Assembly: GCF_029893635.1 (NCBI RefSeq)
Contig: NZ_JARXYR010000001.1
Span: forward strand, 186,001-250,000
Origin: Variovorax sp. TBS-050B
Lineage (GTDB): Bacteria; Pseudomonadota; Gammaproteobacteria; Burkholderiales; Burkholderiaceae_C
Length of the DNA: 64,000 nucleotides
Direction of reading: 5' to 3'
Program-made: the position numbers and the translations under genes
The notes under the pieces: model-generated
Seen by the model: the letters and a program-made list of their open reading frames with translations, nothing else
What the model was told of the DNA's origin: nothing
The model's database searches: none
Shown: positions 44,035 through 52,412 of the stretch, piece by piece
Numbering within the stretch: the stretch's first letter is position 1
Layout of the letters: each line of letters opens with the position of its first letter

Positions 44035-45006
44035 TCAATGCGCGGCGCGCTTCATCCGCCGCGCGGCCTCGAGGACCTGCTGGCGCAGCGACTGCACGGT
44101 GGGATGCGCCTCCATGTCCTTGAGCGTGAAGAAGCTCACCGGCGGCAGGTTCCAGCTCAGCTTGTAGGGCAGCGCCGCCCATTGGGTCGTGCGCTCCATC
44201 TCGACCACGACGTCGCGCGCGAAGATGGTGACGGCGTTGGGCTCCTGGCGCAGCACCATCTCGATGGTGCGCAGCGAGGTGGTCTCCAGGATCGGCATCG
44301 GCGGCTGGACACCGGCGCCGACGAAGACGGCGTTGTAGGTCCTGCGCATCGGGGTGTTGGGCGGCGGAAGAATCCAGTCGAGCTGCGCGAGCCGCGCCCA
44401 GTCCAGCGGCCCGCGCGACAGGCGCTTGACGTTCTTCGCGCCGACCACGAGGCAGGGCTCCTGCTCGTAGATGGCCTGCTGCACCAGTCCGCCGGCCTCG
44501 CCGTCGTAGGAACGCCCGATGGCGCAGTCGATCTCGCGCGCGATCAGGCCGGCGACCAGCTCGTCGGTGGTGCCTTCGCGCGTCATCACCGAGATGCGCG
44601 GCGAGCGGTCGATCAGGTGCGTGAGCGCCGCCGCCATGAGCTGGTGCGGCACCTGCTGCGTCAGGCCCAGCCGGATGCGTCCGCTGCGGCCGGCCTCGAG
44701 CGAGGTGAGCACGCGCGTGGTCGCCTCCAGCTCGGCGAGCCAGCGCCGGGCGCAGTGGAGCGCGGCCTCGCCGGCGGCGGTCGGCACCAGGCCGCGGCTG
44801 GTGCGGTCGAACAGGGTGCTGCCGAAGATGTCCTCCACCTCGTGCAGGGCCTTGGTGATGGCCGGCTGGCTCAGCTGCATCTCGGCTGCCACCCGCACGA
44901 GCGAGCGATGGCGGTCCACGGCCTGCAGCAGCGTGAGCTGCCGCAGCTTCAGGCGGGAGAGCAGTGCGTGCTGCAGCGCGGCGGCGGGGTCGATCGCAGT
45001 GGCCAA
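44035..45006 (-). CDS. LysR-family transcriptional regulator
   Basis: 323 residues. Helix-turn-helix at about 20-80 (LRQLTLLQAVDRHRSLVRVAAEMQLSQPAITKALHEVEDI given by its hallmark pieces LSQPAITKAL and STLFDRTSRG), then the effector domain. The wording resembles regulators of aromatic catabolism in the PcaQ/GbpR branch. It is divergent from a GAF-VOC-hydrolase-ABC-monooxygenase operon, which it probably activates when a pathway intermediate binds. Confidence 0.9.
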   Translation of the reverse strand: MATAIDPAAALQHALLSRLKLRQLTLLQAVDRHRSLVRVAAEMQLSQPAITKALHEVEDIFGSTLFDRTSRGLVPTAAGEAALHCARRWLAELEATTRVLTSLEAGRSGRIRLGLTQQVPHQLMAAALTHLIDRSPRISVMTREGTTDELVAGLIAREIDCAIGRSYDGEAGGLVQQAIYEQEPCLVVGAKNVKRLSRGPLDWARLAQLDWILPPPNTPMRRTYNAVFVGAGVQPPMPILETTSLRTIEMVLRQEPNAVTIFARDVVVEMERTTQWAALPYKLSWNLPPVSFFTLKDMEAHPTVQSLRQQVLEAARRMKRAAH

Positions 45007-45024
45007 TGCCTTAACTCCATGGTT

Positions 45025-45049
45025 ATAGGTCTATGAGAATTTATTTCAT
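45025..45049. promoter_or_regulatory. Putative LysR binding region
   Basis: ATAG-GT-CTAT (45025-45034) and ATGA-N9-TCAT (45033-45049) are exact dyads overlapping by two bases. The latter fits the T-N11-A layout typical of LysR sites. They lie in the AT-rich 74-base gap between the divergent genes. Confidence 0.5.
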
Positions 45050-45080
45050 TTTTGTGAAGACGCGGGTCTAGACTTTTTCC

Positions 45081-45671
45081 ATGGACCTCATCGACGCAGC
45101 GGCGAACAGTCTCATCACAGCCGAGTTTCTGGACGAGCTCGCGAGCGCGCGAGATGCCGAAGAGGCCCTGCGCCGCATCGACCGGCAGCGCGCGCAACTG
45201 GTCCCGGGCGGCATCTTCAGCATCCAGCAGAACGTGACGACGGCGCGCGACGCCGCCGGCGAGATCCTGCTGCGGCGCTTCTATTCGTCCGAAGCGGGGA
45301 CATTCCCGGTCCATGGCGCGAAGCGCAAGACGATGACGCCCTGGACCGAACGCCTCTTCGTCCAGCACCGCCCCTTCGTCGGCGAGGGCGAGCAGGTGCT
45401 TGCCGCGACCTTCGACGACTTCGCGCAGATGCGCGCCTACAGGCTGCGCAGCGTCGTCAACGTGCCGATGCTGCAGGGGCGGCTCTGCTACGCCACCTTC
45501 AACGTCTTCGGGACCGGCGCGCGCTGGCAGCCGCAGCAGCTGCTGGGCATTCGCGTGCTGGCCCTCGCGGCGGCCCGCTGGGTGCCGTGCGCGCCGGGGC
45601 TGGCCTACACGCTCCCGGGGACCGAAGCCGCCATCCGCGACACCGGCGTGCTGCCGATGCCGCTCGACTGA
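45081..45671 (+). CDS. GAF-like domain protein
   Basis: 196 residues, soluble. The middle and C-terminal part (LRSVVNVPMLQGRLCYATFNVFGTGARW, seen at about 118-150) is the end of a GAF-type sensor or ligand fold. No output domain follows. It is the first gene of a catabolic operon. It may sense a metabolite, or it may be an enzyme of the pathway with a GAF-like fold. Cysteines at C139 and C167 are the only ones. Function not assigned. Confidence 0.68.
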   Translation: MDLIDAAANSLITAEFLDELASARDAEEALRRIDRQRAQLVPGGIFSIQQNVTTARDAAGEILLRRFYSSEAGTFPVHGAKRKTMTPWTERLFVQHRPFVGEGEQVLAATFDDFAQMRAYRLRSVVNVPMLQGRLCYATFNVFGTGARWQPQQLLGIRVLALAAARWVPCAPGLAYTLPGTEAAIRDTGVLPMPLD

Positions 45672-45686
45672 AGAGAGGGAAACGCG

Positions 45687-46094
45687 ATGCCCGTGAGCGC
45701 CCTGCACCACTTCACGATCCGCTGCACGCCCGACGAGCTGCCGCCGCTGGTCGATTTCTACACGCGCGTCATGCGCCTCGAGCCCGGGGCGCGGCCGGAG
45801 ATCCCGGCGCCCGGCGCGTGGCTGTACGCGCACGGCCAGCCGATCGTGCACCTCTACGCGCACCTGAGCGAGCCCGACCGGCCGGTGCAGCCCGTCACCG
45901 GGCACGTCGATCACATCGCCTTCCGCTCGCAGGGACTGGCCGAGATGCGCGCGCACCTTCGCGCGCTCGACATACCCTTCGACGAGGCGCCCATCCCGGG
46001 CTGGGCGATCCACCAGCTCTTCCTGCGCGATCCGCGCGGCCTCAGGATCGAGATGACCTTCTGGCTGGACCAGGAAGCCGAAGGCGCCGCATGA
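45687..46094 (+). CDS. VOC-superfamily protein (glyoxalase/extradiol dioxygenase fold)
   Basis: 135 residues, one VOC unit pair. The metal site expected for active VOC enzymes is present: H8 (LHHFTIR), H76 (HVDHIAF) and E122 (RIEMTFW). That makes a metal-dependent role (dioxygenase, isomerase or lyase) more likely than a binding protein. RBS GAGAGGGAAA. It overlaps the hydrolase by ATGA. Encoded next to an FAD monooxygenase and a C-C or ester hydrolase, it could be the ring-opening step, but single-unit VOC enzymes have many activities. Confidence 0.82.
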   Translation: MPVSALHHFTIRCTPDELPPLVDFYTRVMRLEPGARPEIPAPGAWLYAHGQPIVHLYAHLSEPDRPVQPVTGHVDHIAFRSQGLAEMRAHLRALDIPFDEAPIPGWAIHQLFLRDPRGLRIEMTFWLDQEAEGAA

Positions 46095-46882
46095 CGCACT
46101 TCGTGCACGCCGGCGACCAGCGCATCGCCTTCGATCGCCAGGGCGAGGGTCCGCCGCTGTTGCTGATGCATGGCGCGGAGGCTTCCCGCCAGATGTTCTC
46201 GGCGCTGGTGCCGCAGCTGTCGAAGCACTTCACCGTGATCTCGTACGACCAGCGCGACTGCGGCGAGACCGAAGGCCCCGAACTGGCCTCGACGCTCGCC
46301 GACCTCGCGGGCGATGCGCAGCAGCTCATTCAGGCGCTGGGGTTCAAGCGCTCGCACGTGTTCGGCTCGTCCTTCGGCGGGCGGGTGGCGCAGGCCCTGG
46401 CGCTGCTGCACCCGCGCTTCGTCGATCACCTGGTGCTGGCGAGCACCTGGCCGCTGCCCAGACCCTACGAGGAGCTGTGCCCCGACGCGCCCCGGCTCGC
46501 CGAACTGAGGCGCGGGCTGCCGGACACGGCCGAGGAACTGGCGACCTGGTTCTTTCCCGAAGCCTACCTGCGCGAGCAGCCGCAGCTGCGGCGCCTCTTC
46601 GCCCAGGCGCGGCCCGCGTCGGCGCGCGCCGCGCGCCGCGCCGCCACCGTCACGACCACGCTCGAGCTGGGCGTGGCCGACATCCTCGCGCCCACCCTGG
46701 TGCTGGCCGGAGAACTCGACCGCGTCGTCCCCCCGGCCGTGACCCTCGCCATGGCGGGACGGATCCGGGGCGCCGACGCGGTGCTGCTGCCCGGCGTCGG
46801 GCACGTCGGCGCGATGCAGGCGCCGGAGGTGCTGGCGCACCACATCGTCCGCTTCCTGAACCCCGAAGGAGCCCAGCCATGA
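46091..46882 (+). CDS. Alpha/beta hydrolase
   Basis: 263 residues. Oxyanion loop LLLMHGAEA, nucleophile elbow FGSSFGG (S94), acid in AGELDRVVPP and final His in GVGHVGAMQ. The layout is that of MhpC/PcaD-like hydrolases that cut ring-cleavage products or lactones. It overlaps both neighbours by four bases, so it is translated together with the VOC protein and the ABC ATPase. Confidence 0.9.
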   Translation: MTHFVHAGDQRIAFDRQGEGPPLLLMHGAEASRQMFSALVPQLSKHFTVISYDQRDCGETEGPELASTLADLAGDAQQLIQALGFKRSHVFGSSFGGRVAQALALLHPRFVDHLVLASTWPLPRPYEELCPDAPRLAELRRGLPDTAEELATWFFPEAYLREQPQLRRLFAQARPASARAARRAATVTTTLELGVADILAPTLVLAGELDRVVPPAVTLAMAGRIRGADAVLLPGVGHVGAMQAPEVLAHHIVRFLNPEGAQP

Positions 46883-47679
46883 GCACGAACCACGAACGCG
46901 CGGGCGGACGGCCCGACTACATCCGGGTCGAGGGGCTCTCGAAGCACTTCGGCGACGGCGGCGATGGCGTGCTCGCGCTGAAGGACATCGACTGCACCAT
47001 CGCGCAGGGCAGCTTCGTGACCATCGTCGGTCCGAGCGGCTGCGGCAAGAGCACCCTGCTGCGCATCCTCGCGGGCCTGCTCGACTACGACGTCGGCCGC
47101 GTCACGCTCGACGGGCAGCCCATCCGCGGCACGCGGCGCGACGTGGGCGTGGTGTTCCAGAGCTCGATCCTGCTGCCCTGGCGCACGATCCTGGAGAACG
47201 TGATGCTGCCGGCCGAGGTGCTCGGCATCCCGGCGGCACAGGCGCGCGAACGCGCGATGCGGCTGCTTCAGATGGTCCGGCTCGAGGGCTTCGAGCACAA
47301 GCTGCCGCGGCAGCTCAGCGGCGGCATGCAGCAGCGCGCGTCGATCGCGCGGGCACTGCTGCACGACCCGAAGATCCTGCTGATGGACGAGCCCTTCGGT
47401 GCGCTCGACGCGATGACGCGCGAGCGCATGAACCTCGAGCTGCAGCGCATCTGGATGGAGAGCGGAAAGACCGTGGTGCTGATCACGCACTCGATTCCCG
47501 AGGCCGTCTTCCTCGGCGACAGGGTGCTGGTGATGTCCCCCCGCCCCGGCACCCTGGAGCGCGTGCTGCCCATCGAGCTGCCGCGTCCGCGCGCCATGGA
47601 GGTCATGTCGCATCCGGTCTTCGCCGCCGCGACCGCGTCCATCCGCGAGCGCTTCTCGCACGCCGCTTCGTTCGATTGA
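46879..47679 (+). CDS. ABC importer ATPase (nitrate/sulfonate/taurine type)
   Basis: 266 residues. Walker A GPSGCGKST (51-59), Q-loop VFQSS, signature LSGGMQQR (146-153), Walker B ILLMDE (166-171) and switch LITHS. It is of the SsuB/TauB class, which also serves aromatic acids and pyrimidine precursors. It powers uptake by the permease at 47699 and the binding protein at 48633. Confidence 0.94.
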   Translation: MSTNHERAGGRPDYIRVEGLSKHFGDGGDGVLALKDIDCTIAQGSFVTIVGPSGCGKSTLLRILAGLLDYDVGRVTLDGQPIRGTRRDVGVVFQSSILLPWRTILENVMLPAEVLGIPAAQARERAMRLLQMVRLEGFEHKLPRQLSGGMQQRASIARALLHDPKILLMDEPFGALDAMTRERMNLELQRIWMESGKTVVLITHSIPEAVFLGDRVLVMSPRPGTLERVLPIELPRPRAMEVMSHPVFAAATASIRERFSHAASFD

Positions 47680-47698
47680 TTGACCTGGAAGGGATGCC

Positions 47699-48592
47699 AT
47701 GACCACCGCCATGCTCACCACCGATGAACCCGCCGCGCCACCCTCCGACGCGGCGCCGGGCCCGGCGAAGCCGAGGGGTGCTCCGCGCCGGGGCCATCCG
47801 CTCGCGTCGACGCGGGTGCAGTCGCTCCTGCTGCTGGCCGCGCTGCTCGGCGCGTGGGAAGCCGCCGTCCGGATCCTGAAGGTGCCCAGGCACCTGGTGC
47901 CGCCGGTCAGCGACATCGCGGTCGCGCTCTGGCGCGGCCTCGCGACCGGCCCCATGGCGAAGGACGGCTTCTGGTATCACGGCGGCGTGACCGTGACCGA
48001 GATCCTGCTGGGCTTCCTGATCGGCAGCGGCATCGGGCTGGCGATCGGCATCGTGGTGTCGCAGATGCCGAAGGTCGAGGCGCTGCTGGAGCCCTACGTG
48101 GCGGCCCTGCAGAGCGTGCCGAAGGTGGCCATCGCGCCGGTCATCGTGGTGTGGCTGGGCTTCGGCATCGGCTCGAAGGTGATGATCATCTGCCTGCTGA
48201 CCTTCTTCCCGGTGCTGGTCACCAGCATCGCGGGCTTCAAGGCGGTGGACCCGGACCGGATCGACCTGCTGCGCTCGCTGTCCGCGACGCGATGGCAGAT
48301 CTTCCGCAAGGCCAAGTTCCCCAGCGCGCTTCCCTACATCTTCGCGGGCCTGAACATGGCGGCGGCCTTCAGCGTGGTGGGCGCGGTGGTCGGCGAGTTC
48401 GTCGGTGCGCAGGCCGGGCTGGGCGTGCTGATCCTGCAGATGGAGGCGCAGATGGACACCGGCGGCAGCTTCGCGGTGTGCGTGCTGCTCTCCGTGATCG
48501 GCATCCTGCTCACCTGGCTGCTGCGGCGCATCGAGCGGCGCGTGCTGCACTGGATGCCGGCCGACACCTCGCAGCGGACGGTCAACGTCTGA
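47699..48592 (+). CDS. ABC importer permease (SsuC/TauC type)
   Basis: 297 residues with a Pro/Ala-rich cytoplasmic lead and about six membrane helices. The coupling loop LLRSLSATRWQIFRKAKFPSALPYIFAGL contains the permease EAA-type motif (positions about 196-224), followed by GEFVGAQAGLGVLI. The start follows GGAAGGGATGCC. It works with the ATPase encoded 19 bases upstream. Confidence 0.93.
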   Translation: MTTAMLTTDEPAAPPSDAAPGPAKPRGAPRRGHPLASTRVQSLLLLAALLGAWEAAVRILKVPRHLVPPVSDIAVALWRGLATGPMAKDGFWYHGGVTVTEILLGFLIGSGIGLAIGIVVSQMPKVEALLEPYVAALQSVPKVAIAPVIVVWLGFGIGSKVMIICLLTFFPVLVTSIAGFKAVDPDRIDLLRSLSATRWQIFRKAKFPSALPYIFAGLNMAAAFSVVGAVVGEFVGAQAGLGVLILQMEAQMDTGGSFAVCVLLSVIGILLTWLLRRIERRVLHWMPADTSQRTVNV

Positions 48593-48632
48593 GCCCGGGC
48601 GGCCAGCCCATCCCTTGATGAAGGAGCGAACC

Positions 48633-49730
48633 ATGTGGACGCGACGTGATTTCGGCCTGGGCCTGGGCGCCCTTGGGCTCGGTGCCGGCCTGCCGGCGAT
48701 GGCGCAGAACCTGCGGATGATGCGGGTGGCGAACACGGTGGCGGTGAACGATCCGCAGCAGTGCTTCTGCACCGCGGGCCAGCATCCCAGGCTCGACTTC
48801 TACAAGCCCCGGGGCGTGGACGTGGAGTACGTCAACATGTCGAGCATGACGCAGGCGCTGCAGAGCCTGCGCGGCGGCCATGTGGAGTTCGGGCCCGCCA
48901 TTCCCGGCGTGCTGCTGCCGGCCATGGCGAAGGATCCGGGCCTCGACCTGGTGGTCGTGTACAAGTGGCTGCCTCGCAATGCGAACGTGATCGTGGTGAA
49001 GCCGGGCAGCCCGATCAAGTCGGCGGCGGACCTCGCGGGCAAGCGCATCGGCGTGCGCAGCCAGGGCGATACCGGCATCGTCGTCACCCGGACGATGCTG
49101 GCCGAGCTGGGCCTGAAGGACGACCGGTGCGAGTACATCGCCATCGGCGACGGCGCGCCGGCCGGCGCCGCGATCGACAACGACCGGGTGGACGCGATGG
49201 TGGCCTTCGACACCGCCACCGCGCGCATCGAGCTGGTGGGGACCAAGCTGCGCTACGTGCCGCTCACGCCGAAATTCGCGCAGCTGGGCTCGGGCTGGAT
49301 GTGCGTGCCGCGCAAGCTGCTGAAGGAGGACCGCAAATCGCTGGTGGCGCTGTTCCAGGGCATCGCCAAGTCCACGATCTTCTCGAACGCCAATCTCGAG
49401 GCGGCCATCGACCTGCACTGGGCGGTGTACCCCGAGAGCCGGCCCAAGGGCCGCAGCCCGGAAGAGGCGCGCAGGGAACTGGCCTTCATCCTCAAGGACC
49501 GCAGGAACAGCTGGATGCGCCGGCCCGACGATCCGGACCAGCGCATGGGCGCCTCGTCGCCGGCCGAATGGAAGGCCAACATCGAGATGACCGCCGAGAG
49601 CACCCGTAACCCGAAGCTCGCCGAGGAGCTGGGCGACCCCGGTCGCCTGTTCACCAACGAGCTGATCGACGACATCAACGCCTTCGACAAGCAGGCGGTG
49701 GTGCAGATGGCCCGGGAGTTCCGCCTGTAG
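48633..49730 (+). CDS. ABC importer substrate-binding protein (NMT1/SsuA type)
   Basis: 365 residues from MWTRRDFGLGLG, behind AAGGAG. The RRDFGLGLGALGLGAGL stretch looks like a Tat-type signal ending MAQ. The NMT1/SsuA-like fold shows in QALQSLRGGHVEFGPA and SAADLAGKRIGVRSQGDTG. The mature N-terminus carries a QCFC pair, unusual for the family. It captures the ligand for the importer encoded just upstream. Confidence 0.9.
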   Translation: MWTRRDFGLGLGALGLGAGLPAMAQNLRMMRVANTVAVNDPQQCFCTAGQHPRLDFYKPRGVDVEYVNMSSMTQALQSLRGGHVEFGPAIPGVLLPAMAKDPGLDLVVVYKWLPRNANVIVVKPGSPIKSAADLAGKRIGVRSQGDTGIVVTRTMLAELGLKDDRCEYIAIGDGAPAGAAIDNDRVDAMVAFDTATARIELVGTKLRYVPLTPKFAQLGSGWMCVPRKLLKEDRKSLVALFQGIAKSTIFSNANLEAAIDLHWAVYPESRPKGRSPEEARRELAFILKDRRNSWMRRPDDPDQRMGASSPAEWKANIEMTAESTRNPKLAEELGDPGRLFTNELIDDINAFDKQAVVQMAREFRL

Positions 49731-49765
49731 GCGGCAGGCGACGCATCGGATTCAGGAGCAGCCCC

Positions 49766-50887
49766 ATGGATGTCCTCATCTCCGGCGCCAGCATGGCCGG
49801 CCTGTCGGCCGCCCACTGGTTCGCCCGCCTCGGTCACCGGGTGACGGTCGTCGAACGCGCGAACGGGCTGCGGCCGGGCGGCGCCCCCATCGACGTGCGC
49901 GGCCGGGCGATCGGCACCGCGCAGCGCATGGGCATCCTGCCGCGCATCGAGGAGGAGAAGGTTCGCATCCTGGAGCCCGGTCCGGTGCTCGACGGCGCGG
50001 GCGCACAGGTCGCGACCCTGGACCTGCGCTGGTTCGCCAACGAAACCGAGGCGGACGTCGAGATCACGCGCGACCGGCTCAACCGCATCCTGCTCGACGC
50101 CATCCCGAAGGATGTCGTGTTTCGCTTCCGCACATCCATCGCCTCCCTCGAGGACGCCCACGCCGGTGTGCGGGTCGCCTTCACCGACGGGCAGCACGGC
50201 CGCTACGACCTGGTGGTGGGGGCCGACGGACTGCACTCCAACGTGCGCAAGCTCGCCTTCGGTCCGGAGAAGGACTACGTGCGCCACTTCGGCCACTACG
50301 TCGCGCTGGTCGATCTGCCGGACGACCGGGACTGGCAGCGCGCGATGCTCAGCGTGCCCGGCCTGACGATCGCCGTGCGCGACGCGGGTGACGGGCCCCA
50401 GGCCATGATGCTCGTCGCCAGCCCCGAGCTCGCCTACGACTACCGCGACCTCGACGCCCAGCGGCGGATGATCGACCGCTTCCTTTCGCGCGTCGACGCA
50501 TGGCAGGTGCCGGCCCTGAGGGCGGCCTTCCGCGACCCCGCGGCCGAGGGCTTCTACTTCGATTCGGTCAGCCAGACCCACATGCCGAGCTGGACCCGGG
50601 GCAGGGTCGCCGTCATCGGCGATGCCGGCCACTGCGCCGCACTGCTCTCCGGCATGGGCACGACCCTGGCGATGGTCGCCGCGGAAACGCTCGCGACGAC
50701 CTGGAGCGAGCACGAGGGCGACCTGGCGGCGGCGTCGCCGACCTACCACCAACGCCTGCGGCCCTACGTCGAGCAGTGCCAGGCATTCGCCCACCAGGGC
50801 GCGCCGATCATGGTGCCGGCGACGCAACAGGCGCTCGACGAGCGCAATGCGAGCTTTCGCGCCTGCGCCGCGACGTTCGGGACCTGA
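49766..50887 (+). CDS. FAD-dependent aromatic monooxygenase (PHBH/TetX type)
   Basis: 373 residues. The dinucleotide motif is GASMAGLSAA (the second Gly of GxGxxG is Ser, as in many of this group), followed by the VVER ribose acid. The DG motif is VVGADGLHSNVR, and the late FAD motif is GRVAVIGDAGHC. It should hydroxylate an aromatic or other planar substrate using NAD(P)H and oxygen. Last gene of the operon, 35 bases after the binding protein, with its own GGAG site. It makes an importer-plus-hydroxylase pair. Confidence 0.92.
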   Translation: MDVLISGASMAGLSAAHWFARLGHRVTVVERANGLRPGGAPIDVRGRAIGTAQRMGILPRIEEEKVRILEPGPVLDGAGAQVATLDLRWFANETEADVEITRDRLNRILLDAIPKDVVFRFRTSIASLEDAHAGVRVAFTDGQHGRYDLVVGADGLHSNVRKLAFGPEKDYVRHFGHYVALVDLPDDRDWQRAMLSVPGLTIAVRDAGDGPQAMMLVASPELAYDYRDLDAQRRMIDRFLSRVDAWQVPALRAAFRDPAAEGFYFDSVSQTHMPSWTRGRVAVIGDAGHCAALLSGMGTTLAMVAAETLATTWSEHEGDLAAASPTYHQRLRPYVEQCQAFAHQGAPIMVPATQQALDERNASFRACAATFGT

Positions 50888-51091
50888 GGCAGGCACAGGA
50901 TTGCACGACGCACACAGCGTTGGGCACGGTGTTCTCCGGCTCGCCAAGGCCACGCGAGCGAAGGGCACGAACCTCGACGCGAAGGGGCGGGGAACAGTTT
51001 CGGGCTTCGGCCGTTTCGACGTCGGGCACCGAGAAAGGGGCTCGAAGGTGCGTCTGGCAAGGCGTAAGCCGCTCGCGACGCGCGTCGGAGG
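50888..51091. other. Convergent gap without a recognised gene
   Basis: 204 bases between the convergent monooxygenase and 2H phosphoesterase genes. Frames here are short and unlike proteins. I see no clear terminator. Confidence 0.5.
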
Positions 51092-51619
51092 CTAGCGGCC
51101 CGCGTCCCGAAGCGGAAAGACCTGCATCCGCTTCCACACGCCCGAGGAATTCTCGATCAGCGTCACCGAGGCACATCGCGCCTGCACGGGCCCCTGCGCG
51201 CGAAGCCGCTCTTCCAGCAGCGCGGCAGCCGCCTCTGCGTTGGCGGCACTGCCGTGCGCGGCCGTGAGATGCGCGATGACGCCGGCGTGTTCGCCGCCAT
51301 AGGGCGGAAATTCCGGGAAGCGCCGCCACAGTGCCATCGTCATCTCGACGAAGGGCGCGGCGGGCTCCGGCGCGAGGTAGGCCGTCTCCGGGAACCGGCC
51401 TACCCGGTCGAGCGAGAAATCGAACGCACAGATCGTGTCGAGCGCGCGCTGCGCTTCCGCAAGCACGGCCGGCGTGATCTTGTCCGGGTCCATGAACGGC
51501 ACCAGCACGGTGACGTGCGCGGGCACGCCGAGCGCGGCGGTTGCATCGAAGCGCGCCCGCAGGTCCGCGACCCGCGGTTCGGCGGCAGGTACGTCGACGA
51601 TGAAAGCGGAGATCGCCAT
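51092..51619 (-). CDS. 2H phosphoesterase / 2'-5' RNA ligase-like protein
   Basis: 175 residues with the two H-x-T motifs of the 2H family: HVT at 35-37 and HLT at 117-119, about 80 residues apart. Such proteins open 2',3'-cyclic phosphates or act on RNA ends or small cyclic nucleotides. No signal peptide. It follows the GntR gene by 11 bases, so the two probably share a transcript, though no link in function is evident. Confidence 0.87.
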   Translation of the reverse strand: MAISAFIVDVPAAEPRVADLRARFDATAALGVPAHVTVLVPFMDPDKITPAVLAEAQRALDTICAFDFSLDRVGRFPETAYLAPEPAAPFVEMTMALWRRFPEFPPYGGEHAGVIAHLTAAHGSAANAEAAAALLEERLRAQGPVQARCASVTLIENSSGVWKRMQVFPLRDAGR

Positions 51620-51630
51620 CGTCAGATGCC

Positions 51631-52326
51631 TCAGCGCCCCGGCGCAATGAACTCCGGATGCCGCGCACAGATCTCCGGTAGCGAACTCAGCGTGCCCGAG
51701 AGGTGCGCGCGCAGCGCCTTCTGCGCCGCGGCGCCGTCGTGCTTCGCGATCGCGCGCACGATGGCGCGGTGGTCGCGCAGGATCGCCTCGGTCTTGCCGG
51801 CCGTGGGCAGGTGCAGGCGGCGCAGCCGGTCGACGTGGCCCGAGACGCGGCAGACCAGGTCCCAGAGGCCCGGCATGCCCGCGGCCTCGTACATCAGGTG
51901 GTGGAACTTGCGATCGGCGGTGACGAAGTCGCCGTACTGCCGCGCGGCGGCGAGCGTGGCCTGCAGCGCGATCTGGGCCTGCAGCTGCGGCACGAGCGCG
52001 GGCGGCGCCTCCTCGGCGAGCTGGTGCACGAGTTCGAGTTCGATCGAGCGGCGCAGGAAGTGCGCCTCCCTGGCCGCGTCGAGGTCGATGCGGCTCACCA
52101 GCGTCGCATGCTGCGGGAACACGTCGACCAGCCCTTCCTCGGCCAGGCGCAGCAGCGCCTCGCGCACGGGCGTCTGGCTCACGCCGAAGCGGTCGGCCAG
52201 TTCCTGCCGGGCCAGCACCGTGCCGGGGGCGAGGTCGAGGGACAGGATGGCGTCGCGCAGCTTTTCGAGCACCTGCGGCGCCGCCAGGCGCGTGCGGTCG
52301 AGTCGGATCGGGGGGAGGGCAGTCAT
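51631..52326 (-). CDS. GntR-family regulator (FadR/FCD type)
   Basis: 231 residues. N-terminal winged helix at about 15-75 (VLEKLRDAILSLDLAPG, ELADRFGVSQTPVREALLRL) and C-terminal FCD ligand domain with the metal-site pattern DRKFHHLMYEAAG and a late HRAIVRAI histidine. It is divergent from an IlvD/Edd dehydratase operon with a strong promoter, and is its likely repressor. The effector should be a hydroxy or sugar acid. Confidence 0.9.
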   Translation of the reverse strand: MTALPPIRLDRTRLAAPQVLEKLRDAILSLDLAPGTVLARQELADRFGVSQTPVREALLRLAEEGLVDVFPQHATLVSRIDLDAAREAHFLRRSIELELVHQLAEEAPPALVPQLQAQIALQATLAAARQYGDFVTADRKFHHLMYEAAGMPGLWDLVCRVSGHVDRLRRLHLPTAGKTEAILRDHRAIVRAIAKHDGAAAQKALRAHLSGTLSSLPEICARHPEFIAPGR

Positions 52327-52343
52327 CGCCGGAGATTCTCGCT

Positions 52344-52372
52344 TTGACCCATTGATATATTAGTGTTTTAAT
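52344..52372 (+). promoter_or_regulatory. Sigma-70-type promoter of the dehydratase operon
   Basis: TTGACC (52344-52349), 17 bases, TTTAAT (52367-52372); each box matches consensus at five of six positions. The AT-rich spacer (TTGATATATTAG) is where a GntR operator would block it. Transcription would start near 52379. Confidence 0.65.
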
Positions 52373-52412
52373 GTACCGCATCCCCCCACCGAACGACCGA
52401 GACAGACCCCCG

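Noticed and set aside
52371..52412. Earlier ATG for the IlvD/Edd dehydratase
   Set aside because: It falls within the proposed -10 box and adds a non-conserved lead; MPRTYDTLRS at 52413 fits homologues.
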